Positions 9,130 to 17,990 of a stretch of DNA of 64,000 nucleotides are shown piece after piece (position 1 is the stretch's first letter; each line of letters opens with the position of its first letter). The notes under the pieces are model-generated. The model did not search any database, was not told the DNA's origin, and saw only the letters and a program-made list of their open reading frames with translations. The DNA comes from CAVPDA01 sp963702495. Its GTDB lineage: Bacteria; Pseudomonadota; Gammaproteobacteria; Burkholderiales; Rhodocyclaceae. The position numbers and the translations under genes are program-made. Location of the stretch: assembly GCA_963702495.1 (NCBI GenBank), contig CAVPDA010000003.1, positions 558,001 to 622,000 on the forward strand, read 5' to 3'.

Positions 9130-9160
9130 GGTTCGGTCTCAGTGAAATTGCGACAATCCA

Positions 9161-10318
9161 TCAACGTTCGGCACCATCGACGGATGACGGTTCGCGGAAC
9201 GTGAGCCAGACCAGTGCGAGGCCGGCCAGCGCGAAGCCCGAACTCAGACTGTAGGTCAGCGCCGCACCGATGGCATCCCAGGTGTAGCCGCTGATGAGTC
9301 CGCCCGCCATGCCGCCGGCACCGAAGGACACGCTGGAATAAAGGGCCTGTCCCCGCGCCTGGTGGCGCCCGGCGAACCAGCGATTGATCGCCGCCACCGC
9401 CGACGCATGATAGGCGCCGAACGTCGCGCCGTGAAGCACTTGCGCCGCCAGGATCAGGAGCAAGGAATCGACGCCCCAGCCGATCATGAGAAATCGCGCC
9501 ACGGCACAGCCGAAACTCGCCAGCAGGATGGTGCGCAGAGAGAAAGCCCGGAGCAGCAGCGGCATGGCGAGAAACACGCCGATCTCCGCGATCACACCCA
9601 GGGCCCACAGCCATCCCACCAGCCCCTTGCTGTAGCCATGGGCGACGAGAAAGATCGAGTAGAAGACGTAGAGCGCCCCGTGGGCCGCCGACATGGCGAA
9701 GCACGCCGCCAGCAGCGACGTCACCTCGCGCCGGCGCATGATAGCGCCCAGCAGCACGCGATCCGACTCGTGCCGCGCCGGAGCCGCATCCGGCACCAGC
9801 AGGGCACTGGCAAGGATTCCGGCGAGAAGGGCCAGCATCACCCAGAGGAGGGACGCCAAGGGCGCGAAATCGAGAAGATAGCCGCACCCCAGCACGGCGA
9901 CGATGAATCCCACCGAGCCCCAGACGCGGATGCCGCCGTAGCGCGCCGCCCGGCTGCCGAGATGGGACAGGGTCACGCTTTCGGTCAGCGGCAGCGCAGC
10001 GCCCCAGAAAAATGCCAGCACCGCCATGCCGAGGAAGATACCGCCGAAGCTCTGCGTGAAGAAGAGGCTCAGGAACCCCAGGACGCTCGCCGCCGCGGCG
10101 ATGCGTACGATCGGCATGCGGCTGCCGGCCCGGTCGGACAGCCAGCCCCAGATGTTGGGTGCCACCACGCGCATCACCTGCATCAGCGACATGAGCACGC
10201 CGATGTCCCAGGCGGAGAACCGCAGCGACTGCAGGTAGAGGCCGAAGTAGGGCGAGAAGGCGCCGATGAAGGCGAAATAGAAGAAGTAGTACGCCGACAG
10301 GCGCCAATACGGGAGCAT
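9161..10318 (-). CDS. MFS transporter of the HcaT/nucleoside-permease-like group
   Basis: A 385-residue polytopic membrane protein with about twelve hydrophobic segments. The start MLPYWRLSAYYFFYFAFIG and the loop WGWLSDRAGSRMPIVR (major-facilitator motif A-like) are typical of MFS_1-like transporters related to the 3-phenylpropionate carrier HcaT. The cytoplasmic loop motif recurs in the second half (NRWFAGRHQARGQAL). I chose ATG 10318; an in-frame ATG ten codons upstream gives a less typical N-terminus. The substrate cannot be told from the sequence. Confidence 0.85.
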   Translation of the reverse strand: MLPYWRLSAYYFFYFAFIGAFSPYFGLYLQSLRFSAWDIGVLMSLMQVMRVVAPNIWGWLSDRAGSRMPIVRIAAAASVLGFLSLFFTQSFGGIFLGMAVLAFFWGAALPLTESVTLSHLGSRAARYGGIRVWGSVGFIVAVLGCGYLLDFAPLASLLWVMLALLAGILASALLVPDAAPARHESDRVLLGAIMRRREVTSLLAACFAMSAAHGALYVFYSIFLVAHGYSKGLVGWLWALGVIAEIGVFLAMPLLLRAFSLRTILLASFGCAVARFLMIGWGVDSLLLILAAQVLHGATFGAYHASAVAAINRWFAGRHQARGQALYSSVSFGAGGMAGGLISGYTWDAIGAALTYSLSSGFALAGLALVWLTFREPSSVDGAER

Positions 10319-10373
10319 CGGAGCGATTCTAGCAGCGGCGTGCGGCACTCAGTCTGCGCCGCCGGGTCGGGCC

Positions 10374-10592
10374 TTACGACAACGCAATGGTGATCGCGGC
10401 CATGCCGGCCACGATGGGCAAGGCGGCCACGAGTTCCCGGTTGTGCGCGGCCGGCGCGCGGGGCGGGTACTGCCCCAGCGTCAGGACCTTGAGCATCACC
10501 CAGCCGATCCGGTAGAAGATCGAATAGAACACGAACTCGATGATGAAGCTGCCGATGGAGCGTGCGGCGGCCTCGACCAATCCATCGAGCAT
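10374..10592 (-). CDS. Small hypothetical membrane protein downstream of aroC
   Basis: A 72-residue protein whose start codon overlaps the aroC stop codon (ATGA arrangement), indicating translational coupling. Two hydrophobic segments (about residues 14-34 and 52-70) flank a short loop with QYPPRAP. I recognise no named family, though small two-helix proteins of this kind are often found after aroC in betaproteobacteria. The coupling and the membrane pattern support a real gene; the function is unknown. Confidence 0.7.
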   Translation of the reverse strand: MLDGLVEAAARSIGSFIIEFVFYSIFYRIGWVMLKVLTLGQYPPRAPAAHNRELVAALPIVAGMAAITIALS

Positions 10593-11752
10593 CAGTCCTC
10601 TTCCGGTTCCGGATCGTCTATGGCGCCGCCGGGCTCCGGCTCGCGCAGGCCGGCCGGTGCCGTAGCGGCGATGCGCGGCGTCGGGCAGGCAACGTCGCCA
10701 CACTGGGCGCGATGGCGCAGCGCGTGGTCCATCAGCACCAGCGCCAGCATCGCCTCGGCGATGGGGGTGGCGCGAATACCGACGCAGGGGTCGTGGCGGC
10801 CGTGGGTCTCCACCGTCACCGCATTGCCCGCGCGGTCGATGGAGCGGCGCGGCAGGCGGATGCTCGACGTCGGCTTGATCGCCACGCTCACGACGATATC
10901 CTGCCCCGTCGAGATGCCGCCCAGAATCCCTCCGGCATTGTTGGAGAGGAAGCCCGCGGGCGTCATCTCGTCGCCGTGCTCGGTGCCGCGCTGGGCGACG
11001 CTGGCGAAGCCGGCGCCGATTTCGACCCCCTTCACGGCGTTGATGCCCATCATGGCATAGGCGATGTCGGCATCCAGCCGATCGTACACTGGCTCGCCCC
11101 AGCCCACGGGGACGCCGCTGGCCACCACGTTGATGCGCGCCCCGACGGAATCGCCGGACTTGCGCAAGCTATCCACGTAGGCTTCCAGTTCCGCCACCCT
11201 GGCGGGGTCCGGACAGAAGAAGGGATTGTCGTCGATGGCATCCCAGCTCACGAAGGGAATTGGCATCGGCCCCAACTGGGCCATCCAGCCGCGGATGACG
11301 ATGCCGTGCCTCTCGCGCAGCCACTTGCGCGCCACCGCGCCCGCCGCCACCCGCACCGCCGTCTCGCGGGCCGAGGAGCGTCCGCCGCCGCGATAGTCAC
11401 GGATGCCGTATTTCTGCCAGTAGGTGTAGTCAGCGTGGCCGGGGCGGAAGCTGTCGGCGATGTTGCCGTAGTCCTTGCTGCGCTGATCCTGGTTGCGAAT
11501 GAGCAGAGCGATCGGCGTACCGGTGCTGCGGCCCTCGAATACGCCGGACAGAATTTCAACCGTGTCCGGCTCGCGTCGCTGCGTCACATGACGCGAGGTG
11601 CCGGGCCGGCGGCGATCGAGCTCCGCCTGGATGTCGGATTCGCTCAGTTCCAGCCCGGGCGGGCAGCCGTCCACGACGCAGCCGATGGCCGGACCGTGGG
11701 ATTCGCCGAAGGAGGTGACGCAGAACAGTCTGCCGAGCGTGTTGCCGGACAT
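10592..11752 (-). CDS. aroC: Chorismate synthase
   Basis: This 386-residue FMN-dependent enzyme converts EPSP to chorismate at the end of the shikimate pathway. All three family signatures are present: GRLFCVTSFGESHGPAIGC at the start, RPGHADYTYWQKYG near residue 105, and RGGGRSSARETA near 125. The C-terminus carries an extra acidic tail (DDPEPEED). The gene is divergent from the small basic protein gene at 11834, and the roughly 80 bases between them should hold the promoter. Confidence 0.97.
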   Translation of the reverse strand: MSGNTLGRLFCVTSFGESHGPAIGCVVDGCPPGLELSESDIQAELDRRRPGTSRHVTQRREPDTVEILSGVFEGRSTGTPIALLIRNQDQRSKDYGNIADSFRPGHADYTYWQKYGIRDYRGGGRSSARETAVRVAAGAVARKWLRERHGIVIRGWMAQLGPMPIPFVSWDAIDDNPFFCPDPARVAELEAYVDSLRKSGDSVGARINVVASGVPVGWGEPVYDRLDADIAYAMMGINAVKGVEIGAGFASVAQRGTEHGDEMTPAGFLSNNAGGILGGISTGQDIVVSVAIKPTSSIRLPRRSIDRAGNAVTVETHGRHDPCVGIRATPIAEAMLALVLMDHALRHRAQCGDVACPTPRIAATAPAGLREPEPGGAIDDPEPEED

Positions 11753-11833
11753 GGGAAGCCTCTGGAAAGCCTTGCTGGAAGTGGATCGCAGCCGAGTTTA
11801 TCATAGGCATATTCCCCTCCTCGCCGTCGCCCC

Positions 11834-12001
11834 ATGGCCACCCGCAAGGGCAAGCGTTCGCCCGCTCCCGCGCTGCTCTCGGTACCGCCCGCGCCGCACA
11901 AGCGCGCAGCGCCGCACGCTCCGGCACGCAACAGCCTGCTGGCGCCGGACGCGCGCTGGCAGCGTTTCCAGCGTTACGTGTGGGATCGAAAGAAGGGCTG
12001 A
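11834..12001 (+). CDS. Small basic protein, hypothetical
   Basis: A 55-codon frame from ATG 11834 to TGA 11999-12001, on the strand opposite to aroC and fadD. The product is rich in Lys, Arg, Pro and Ala (MATRKGKRSPAPALL...) and ends in an aromatic/basic segment (RWQRFQRYVWDRKKG). I recognise no family. It fills the gap between the divergent aroC start and the convergent fadD end, and a strong inverted repeat follows its stop. A short conserved nucleic-acid-binding protein is possible. The evidence is position, codon pattern and the hairpin only. Confidence 0.45.
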   Translation: MATRKGKRSPAPALLSVPPAPHKRAAPHAPARNSLLAPDARWQRFQRYVWDRKKG

Positions 12002-12004
12002 TCG

Positions 12005-12071
12005 GCCGCGGATTTCACCGGCAGGCGCGCAGCGGCGAAGCCGCCCCCCGGTCGCCGGCGAAATCCGCGGC
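12005..12071. terminator. Long inverted repeat between convergent genes, possible bidirectional terminator
   Basis: A perfect 12-bp inverted repeat (GCCGCGGATTTC at 12005-12016 and its complement at 12060-12071) encloses a GC-rich interior that can extend the stem. It lies between the stop of the small basic protein (plus strand) and the stop of fadD (minus strand), the place expected for a shared terminator. There is no clear T-run on either side, so intrinsic termination is uncertain. Confidence 0.4.
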
Positions 12072-12076
12072 TTGGG

Positions 12077-13768
12077 CTATGCCGCCTTCTTGGGCTGCTT
12101 GTTCATTTCCTCGTCGCGCAGGGCGCGGCGCAGGATCTTGCCGACGTTGGTCTTGGGCAGCTCGGCGCGGAACTCGACCAGGCGCGGCACCTTGTAGCCG
12201 GTGAGGCTCTCCTTGCAGTGCGCGATGACGGATTCCACGGTCAGACCGGGGTCGCGCTTGACGACGAAGATCTTCACCGCCTCCCCGGACTTCTCGTCCG
12301 GCACGCCCACCGCAGCCACTTCCAGCACGCCGGGATGGCGCGCCACCACGTCCTCCACCTCGTTTGGATAAACGTTGAAGCCGGAGACCAGGATCAGGTC
12401 CTTCTTGCGATCGACGATGCGCACGAAGCCCTGCTCGTCGATCGTGGCCACGTCGCCGGTGCGCAGGTAGCCGTCCGCCATGAACACCTTGGCCGTCTCG
12501 TCGGGACGGTTGTAGTAGCCCTTCATCACCTGCGGACCGCGGATGCACAATTCGCCGGGCTGTCCCAGCGGTACGTCGTTGCCTTCGTCGTCCCGGATCG
12601 CCACTTCGGTCGACGGCACCGGCAGGCCGATCGCGCCGTTGAATTCCTTGAGATCGAGAGGATTGATGGTCGCCGCCGGCGACGTCTCGGTCAGGCCGTA
12701 GGCCTCGACCAGCGGCTTGCCGGTGATCTGCTGCCATTTCTCTGCCACCGCCTTCTGCACCGCCATGCCGCCGGCGAACGAGATCTGCAGCGTGCTGAAG
12801 TCCAGCTTGGCGAAGTCGGGATGGTTCGCCAAGGCGTTGAACAGGGTATTGACGCCCGTGATCGCGTTCATGCGGTGCTTCTGCAACTCCTTGATAAAGC
12901 CGGGAATGTCGCGCGGATTGGTGATCAGCAGGTTGGTCCAGCCGACTTTCACGAAGGTGAGGCAGTTCGCGGTGAGCGAGAAGATATGGTAGAGGGGAAG
13001 CGGCGTCACGATGATGCCGTTTCCCTCCTGCAGGAAGGGCTTGATCCAGGCATGCGCCTGCTGCAGATTGGCGATGATGTTGCGATGGGTCAGCATGGCA
13101 CCCTTGGCCACGCCTGTGGTGCCGCCGGTGTATTGCAGGAAGGCGATGTCGTCGTGGGTGACCTCCACCGGCTTCAGCGCGTGGCGCGAGCCCCGGGCGA
13201 GCACATCGTTGAAGCGCTGCGCGCCCGGGATGTTCCAGGCCGGCACCATCTTCTTGATGGTCTTCACCACGAAGTTGACGATCATGCTCTTGGGAAAGCC
13301 GAGCAGATCGCCGAGACCGGTGACCACCACATGCTTCACCTGCGTCTTCGGCAAGGCCTCCTGCAGCACGCTGGCGAAGTTCTCGACGACCACGATCACT
13401 TCCGCGCCGGAGTCCTTCAACTGGTGCTCCAGTTCCCGCGATGTGTACAGCGGATTGCAGTTGACCACCGTGTAGCCGGCACGCAGGGCGCCGAAGATGC
13501 AGACCGGGTATTGCAGGACATTCGGCATCATGATGGCAACGCGCGCGCCCTTGGCCAGGCCGAGTTCGCCCTGCAGATATCCGGCGAACTGGGCGGTCAG
13601 CCGGTCCAGTTCGGCATACGTGATGCCCTTGTCCATGTTCAGGTACGCCGTGCGCTCGGCGTACTTGCGGCAGCTCTTCTCGAACAGGTCGCCGACGGAA
13701 CGGAACTCATTGACGTCGATTTCCGCCACGACCCCGGGCGGATAGCTCTTCAGCCAGATCTTTTCCAT
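12077..13768 (-). CDS. fadD: Long-chain fatty-acid-CoA ligase
   Basis: The 563-residue enzyme activates fatty acids to acyl-CoA via an acyl-adenylate. The AMP-binding motif (QYTGGTTGVAKGAMLTH, near residue 213), the segment GYYNRPDETAKVF, the hinge/lysine region ending KTNVGKILRRALR, and the FadD-type N-terminus (MEKIWLKSYPPGV) all match proteobacterial FadD. A strong ribosome-binding site (GGAGG) precedes ATG 13768. It would supply acyl-CoA for beta-oxidation; the thiolase in this window lies about 23 kb away and is not obviously linked. Confidence 0.95.
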   Translation of the reverse strand: MEKIWLKSYPPGVVAEIDVNEFRSVGDLFEKSCRKYAERTAYLNMDKGITYAELDRLTAQFAGYLQGELGLAKGARVAIMMPNVLQYPVCIFGALRAGYTVVNCNPLYTSRELEHQLKDSGAEVIVVVENFASVLQEALPKTQVKHVVVTGLGDLLGFPKSMIVNFVVKTIKKMVPAWNIPGAQRFNDVLARGSRHALKPVEVTHDDIAFLQYTGGTTGVAKGAMLTHRNIIANLQQAHAWIKPFLQEGNGIIVTPLPLYHIFSLTANCLTFVKVGWTNLLITNPRDIPGFIKELQKHRMNAITGVNTLFNALANHPDFAKLDFSTLQISFAGGMAVQKAVAEKWQQITGKPLVEAYGLTETSPAATINPLDLKEFNGAIGLPVPSTEVAIRDDEGNDVPLGQPGELCIRGPQVMKGYYNRPDETAKVFMADGYLRTGDVATIDEQGFVRIVDRKKDLILVSGFNVYPNEVEDVVARHPGVLEVAAVGVPDEKSGEAVKIFVVKRDPGLTVESVIAHCKESLTGYKVPRLVEFRAELPKTNVGKILRRALRDEEMNKQPKKAA

Positions 13769-13866
13769 TTGTTGAACCTCCTATCGCGGCGTTCTAGTTT
13801 TGACGGTGCCGGAACGCGTCGCCAGCCGCTGCGGCGCGTTCCGCTGTTGCGCATTTGGGCCCGTCG

Positions 13867-14304
13867 TCAGGCCGCGGGCTGGTCCGAAATGTAGTTCTTG
13901 AGCATGCGATTCTCGAAGCTCTGCTCTTCCAGCACCGCCTTCGCCACATCGTGGAACGAAACCACGCCGAGGAGGGTGGCACCGTCCATGACCGGCGTGT
14001 AGCGCTGACGGCTCTCCACCATCAGGCGGCGCAGATCGTCGATCTCGGTGTCGGGCCGTGCGGTAAGCGGATTGCTCACCTGGACCTCGGCGATGCTAAC
14101 CGACGTCCATGCAGAACCGGCCTCATTGATGGCCTGCAGCACCTCGCGGAAGGTGAGGATGCCGACCATGCGCCCGCGATCGAACACCACGAGGGACCCG
14201 ACATCCTGCGCGTTCATCGTGTTGACCGCTTCGGCCAGGCTGCGCTCCGGGGCGATCGTGTAGAGCACCTTTCCCTTTATTGCCAGAATCTCGCGAACCT
14301 GCAT
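13867..14304 (-). CDS. CBS-domain protein
   Basis: A 145-residue protein made of a tandem pair of CBS domains (about residues 8-62 and 75-130), with typical motifs such as MNAQDVGSLVVFDRGRMVGILTFREV and RQRYTPVMDGATLLGVVSFHDV. Stand-alone CBS pairs form dimers that bind adenine nucleotides and regulate partner proteins. A good ribosome-binding site (GGGAGG) lies five bases before ATG 14304. The partner is not evident from the neighbours (fadD downstream, ferredoxin upstream). Confidence 0.9.
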   Translation of the reverse strand: MQVREILAIKGKVLYTIAPERSLAEAVNTMNAQDVGSLVVFDRGRMVGILTFREVLQAINEAGSAWTSVSIAEVQVSNPLTARPDTEIDDLRRLMVESRQRYTPVMDGATLLGVVSFHDVAKAVLEEQSFENRMLKNYISDQPAA

Positions 14305-14538
14305 GATTCCCTCCCGTTCTTGCCTATGGCCAGCACTGAATCAGTTTTATTTATTGTTTCACAAGTATATTCGGTTTGTGCTTTCGTCGCAGTCCAATAT
14401 CCGTTGGGGGAACGACGGCACGGATCGCCGGCGACAGGCATGCTGCAGCGTGATTGCAGGCGGGGGACTTGCAGCGGGGCCGAGGGTCGCGAGCACGCGC
14501 GGCCCTCCCCTGCTCCGAATCGCAGACAGTCAGGCGGG

Positions 14539-14862
14539 TCAGCGCTCGAGCTTGTCGAGCTTGCTCTTCACTTTGGCCCATTCGTCGGCGTCGGCGGGAG
14601 GTTCCTTGCGCTCGACGATGGGCTTCCACAGCTTGGCCAACTCGGCATTGAGGGGGGTGAAGTGCTTCTGGTCGGGCGGCACGTCATCCTCGGCGAAGAT
14701 CGCCTCCACCGGACACTCGGCGACGCAGAGCGTGCAGTCGATGCACTCGTCGGGATCGATGACAAGAAAATTGGGGCCTTCGCGGAAGCAGTTGACCGGG
14801 CAGACATCTACGCAGTCGGTGTACTTGCACTTGATGCACGCCTCGGTGACGACATAGGTCAT
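14539..14862 (-). CDS. fdxA: 7Fe-type ferredoxin
   Basis: The 107-residue protein has the seven-iron ferredoxin layout. The first cysteine set is CIKCKYTDCVDVCPVNCF (a [3Fe-4S]/[4Fe-4S] arrangement) and the second is CIDCTLCVAECP. A C-terminal extension of about 50 residues rich in Lys and Glu is typical of FdxA. The correct start is ATG 14862, which overlaps the stop of the upstream globin gene; a longer upstream frame gives no family resemblance. It is a small electron carrier in the cytoplasm and is translationally coupled to the globin. Confidence 0.93.
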   Translation of the reverse strand: MTYVVTEACIKCKYTDCVDVCPVNCFREGPNFLVIDPDECIDCTLCVAECPVEAIFAEDDVPPDQKHFTPLNAELAKLWKPIVERKEPPADADEWAKVKSKLDKLER

Positions 14863-15263
14863 CGCTCGTTTCCCTTCATCATCAACGGTATGACGACCTC
14901 GTCGAAGGCCCCGCGCCAGGAATCGGCGGCGGCCTCGGTCCAGGTCGGCCCACACTGTTCTCCAAGAACCTCGATAAATACATCGCGGAAATTCCGCAGA
15001 TCACCCTCCCCCAGACGGTAGGGCTGGTGGTGATCGCCGACGCCCTGCAGGCGTGGCGCGATGATCGGGCGGTTTTCACCGAGGCGCGCCACCAGGCTCA
15101 TCGTCTCAACCATCTTTTGCAGAATGTACGGATCGCGCTCGGCCGGAAACAGCCGCCGATAGTCGGGGAAACGCTCGAAGAATCGATCATAGAAGGCTTC
15201 GATCATGGCCGCCTGGCGCTCGCCCAGGACAAACCAGGTTTGCGCGATGAGTTCGGTATTCAT
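14859..15263 (-). CDS. Single-domain globin
   Basis: From ATG 15263 the product is 134 residues and reads as a single globin domain (ELIAQTWFVLGERQAAMIEAFYDRFFERFPDYRRLF...). It resembles the haem domain of flavohaemoglobins and bacterial haemoglobins. The proximal histidine probably lies in VGDHHQPYRL. Longer upstream starts exist but would add a 28-residue tail not seen in the family. Its stop overlaps the ferredoxin start, so it may form an electron-transfer pair with that ferredoxin in oxygen or NO chemistry (inference). The 269 bases upstream separate it from the divergent trxA. Confidence 0.8.
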   Translation of the reverse strand: MNTELIAQTWFVLGERQAAMIEAFYDRFFERFPDYRRLFPAERDPYILQKMVETMSLVARLGENRPIIAPRLQGVGDHHQPYRLGEGDLRNFRDVFIEVLGEQCGPTWTEAAADSWRGAFDEVVIPLMMKGNER

Positions 15264-15532
15264 TCGGCGAAGCGTACCCTGGGGGAGTAGGTGAAGCCCC
15301 GATACCTGTTCCATGCGGCACCCGGCGGGACTGGAAATATAGCCCATTTCGCGCCTCGTCCGAAAGCCAATCCCATTATCGACGCAACTTCCCTACAACG
15401 CAGTTTTTGGTTAGCATTGGGTGATGCTGCGTTGATCCAGAGCATTCCCTATTCGTATTCCCATCCCAGATTTTGTCCCCCGAGCGGCCGCGACGCGCGG
15501 TTGCGACCCGTCCACCGAACAGCGAGGAACCG

Positions 15533-15859
15533 ATGAGCGAACACATCCACTATGTGACCGACGGCAATTTCGACACCGAGGTCCTGCAGTCTTCGACGCC
15601 GGTGCTGGTAGATTACTGGGCCGAATGGTGCGGCCCGTGCAAGGCCATCGCGCCCATCCTCGACGAGGTGGCGCGGGAATACAGCGGCAAGCTCAAGGTC
15701 GCCAAGCTCAACATCGACGACAACCAGGGGACGCCGGGCCGCTACGGCATTCGCGGCATTCCCACCCTGATGCTGTTCAAGAACGGCAATGTGGAAGCGG
15801 TGAAGGTCGGCGCCCTTTCGAAATCGGCGCTCACAGCCTTTATTGACAGCAATCTCTGA
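15533..15859 (+). CDS. trxA: Thioredoxin 1
   Basis: The 108-residue cytoplasmic disulfide reductase has the WCGPCK active site in YWAEWCGPCKAIAPIL, the cis-proline in GIRGIPTLMLF, and the standard thioredoxin length. AGGA at a good distance precedes ATG 15533. The trxA-rho order is common in proteobacteria and is seen here (137-base gap). Confidence 0.97.
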   Translation: MSEHIHYVTDGNFDTEVLQSSTPVLVDYWAEWCGPCKAIAPILDEVAREYSGKLKVAKLNIDDNQGTPGRYGIRGIPTLMLFKNGNVEAVKVGALSKSALTAFIDSNL

Positions 15860-15920
15860 AGCCGTTATTGTCGCGGGCAAGTCATGGCGCAGGGCTTGGT
15901 CCCGCCTGCGCCACCGCAGC

Positions 15921-15990
15921 AGTAAAACAACAACCCCCTCCCCGTCGGTCGTCTTTCCCGGTCGTTCATTCGTTTCTTTCCCCCTTCTGA
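15921..15990 (+). promoter_or_regulatory. C-rich, G-poor rho leader, possible rut site
   Basis: The 70 bases before the rho start are strongly pyrimidine-rich (27 C, 21 T, only 10 G) and appear unstructured. No Shine-Dalgarno sequence precedes ATG 15997. Rho is known in other bacteria to repress itself by terminating in its own leader at such C>G segments. The composition is seen; the role is inferred by analogy. Confidence 0.45.
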
Positions 15991-15996
15991 GTCGTT

Positions 15997-17234
<1,238 letters not shown>

Positions 17235-17256
<22 letters not shown>

Positions 17257-17388
17257 TGCCGCGCCGCATGGCAGGCTTTGGCTGCGGCCGCGCGCAAAGC
17301 GCGCTTGACCTGCCGAGCAGGTCAGCCTTCGCCGCAACAATCCGCTGCGCGTCTTGTTGTGACGCCATGCGGCGCGGGTGACGCCGCG
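17235..17388 (+). repeat. Short direct duplication of the rho 3' end
   Basis: A segment of about 29 bases at 17235-17263, covering the last codons and stop of rho (GACGCCATGCGGCGCGGGTGA and flanks), recurs at 17360-17388 with one or two differences. The 125-bp period includes part of the untranslated spacer. It looks like a partial tandem duplication that moved a copy of the stop region next to the terminator. Confidence 0.6.
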
Positions 17389-17407
17389 GCCATGGCGCAA
17401 GCCGCGG

Positions 17408-17433
17408 AAACGCCACCCCGGGGTGGCGTTTTT
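17408..17433 (+). terminator. Intrinsic terminator after rho
   Basis: A perfect 12-bp palindromic stem (AAACGCCACCCC and its complement) is followed by T residues on the plus strand, 150 bases after the rho stop codon. It is a convincing Rho-independent terminator for the trxA-rho transcript. Confidence 0.8.
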
Positions 17434-17483
17434 CATTGCCGGTGCCGGATGCCTTCGGCGCATCCTCGAGGAAAAGCAAGACC

Positions 17484-17783
17484 ATGATGACGATCAAGGC
17501 GCTGCCCGAAACCGTATCCACCGATCGCGTCTTCGGCAAAACGACCGTGCCGCCGTGGGCGACCCACATCGCCCTCATCACCGGCGCCGAGTCCATGGAC
17601 AACCTCGAACTGTTCGAGCGCATGGTCGCAGCCGTCGCCGGCCAGAAGAAGGAAGAGACCTACGACGCATGGGAGTTGGGCATCAGCCAGTCCCGCGAGC
17701 GGGTCGTGGTGTGGTGGTTCAAGAAATCCGACGCCGCGGCCACCGTCATCAATCAATCGTCCATCTTCCCCTTCACCGGGTGA
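17484..17783 (+). CDS. Hypothetical protein
   Basis: A 99-residue soluble protein starting MMTIKALPETVSTDRVFGKT, with a GAGGAAAAG-type ribosome-binding site upstream. It is predicted to be alpha/beta with a conserved-looking acidic middle (AGQKKEETYDAWELGISQSRE) and a tryptophan-rich strand (VVVWWF). No signal peptide or membrane segment is seen. I recognise no family. It sits between the rho terminator and the nitrogen-type promoter of the amidoligase cluster, and its own function is unknown. The codon pattern and ribosome-binding site support a real gene. Confidence 0.65.
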   Translation: MMTIKALPETVSTDRVFGKTTVPPWATHIALITGAESMDNLELFERMVAAVAGQKKEETYDAWELGISQSRERVVVWWFKKSDAAATVINQSSIFPFTG

Positions 17784-17845
17784 ATCGGGCATAGGCGCAG
17801 CGAACGCCTACGCCGCTGCGGATAGCAGTAAGTTCCTTCCGCGTC

Positions 17846-17903
17846 TGCATTCTCGTGGTGCGCGACCGGCGAGTGTTACGCATGCCCGCACCGTTCAGGT
17901 GCG
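17846..17903 (+). promoter_or_regulatory. Two NtrC-like binding sites upstream of the amidoligase cluster
   Basis: Two 17-bp windows match the NtrC enhancer pattern TGCACY-N5-RGTGCA at 10 of 12 defined positions: 17846-17862 (TGCATT CTCGT GGTGCG) and 17887-17903 (CGCACC GTTCA GGTGCG). Their centres are 41 bp apart, close to four helical turns. The proximal site ends 38 bp before a sigma-54-like element. The function is inferred from the motif and arrangement. Confidence 0.55.
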
Positions 17904-17941
17904 TCCCATCCACCGAAACGGCGTCCCAGACGCCATTTCGG

Positions 17942-17958
17942 TCTGCACAGTCCTTGCT
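17942..17958 (+). promoter_or_regulatory. Sigma-54-like -24/-12 promoter
   Basis: TCTGCACA-GTCC-TTGCT fits TTGGCACG-N4-TTGCW with the -24 G and the -12 GC at the required spacing; the -25 G is replaced by T. It lies 32 bases before the GTG start of the transglutaminase-DUF2126 gene and is immediately preceded by a 12-bp-arm dyad (17913-17941). Together with the upstream NtrC-like sites it suggests RpoN-dependent expression. Confidence 0.5.
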
Positions 17959-17990
17959 TGCAGTGCAGCATCCCAGCCCCGGAGTACATT

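Noticed and set aside
17958..17990. ATG 17958 as start of the transglutaminase-DUF2126 protein
   Set aside because: It lies inside the sigma-54-like promoter element and adds eleven residues not typical of the family; GTG 17991 has a ribosome-binding site and gives the family N-terminus.
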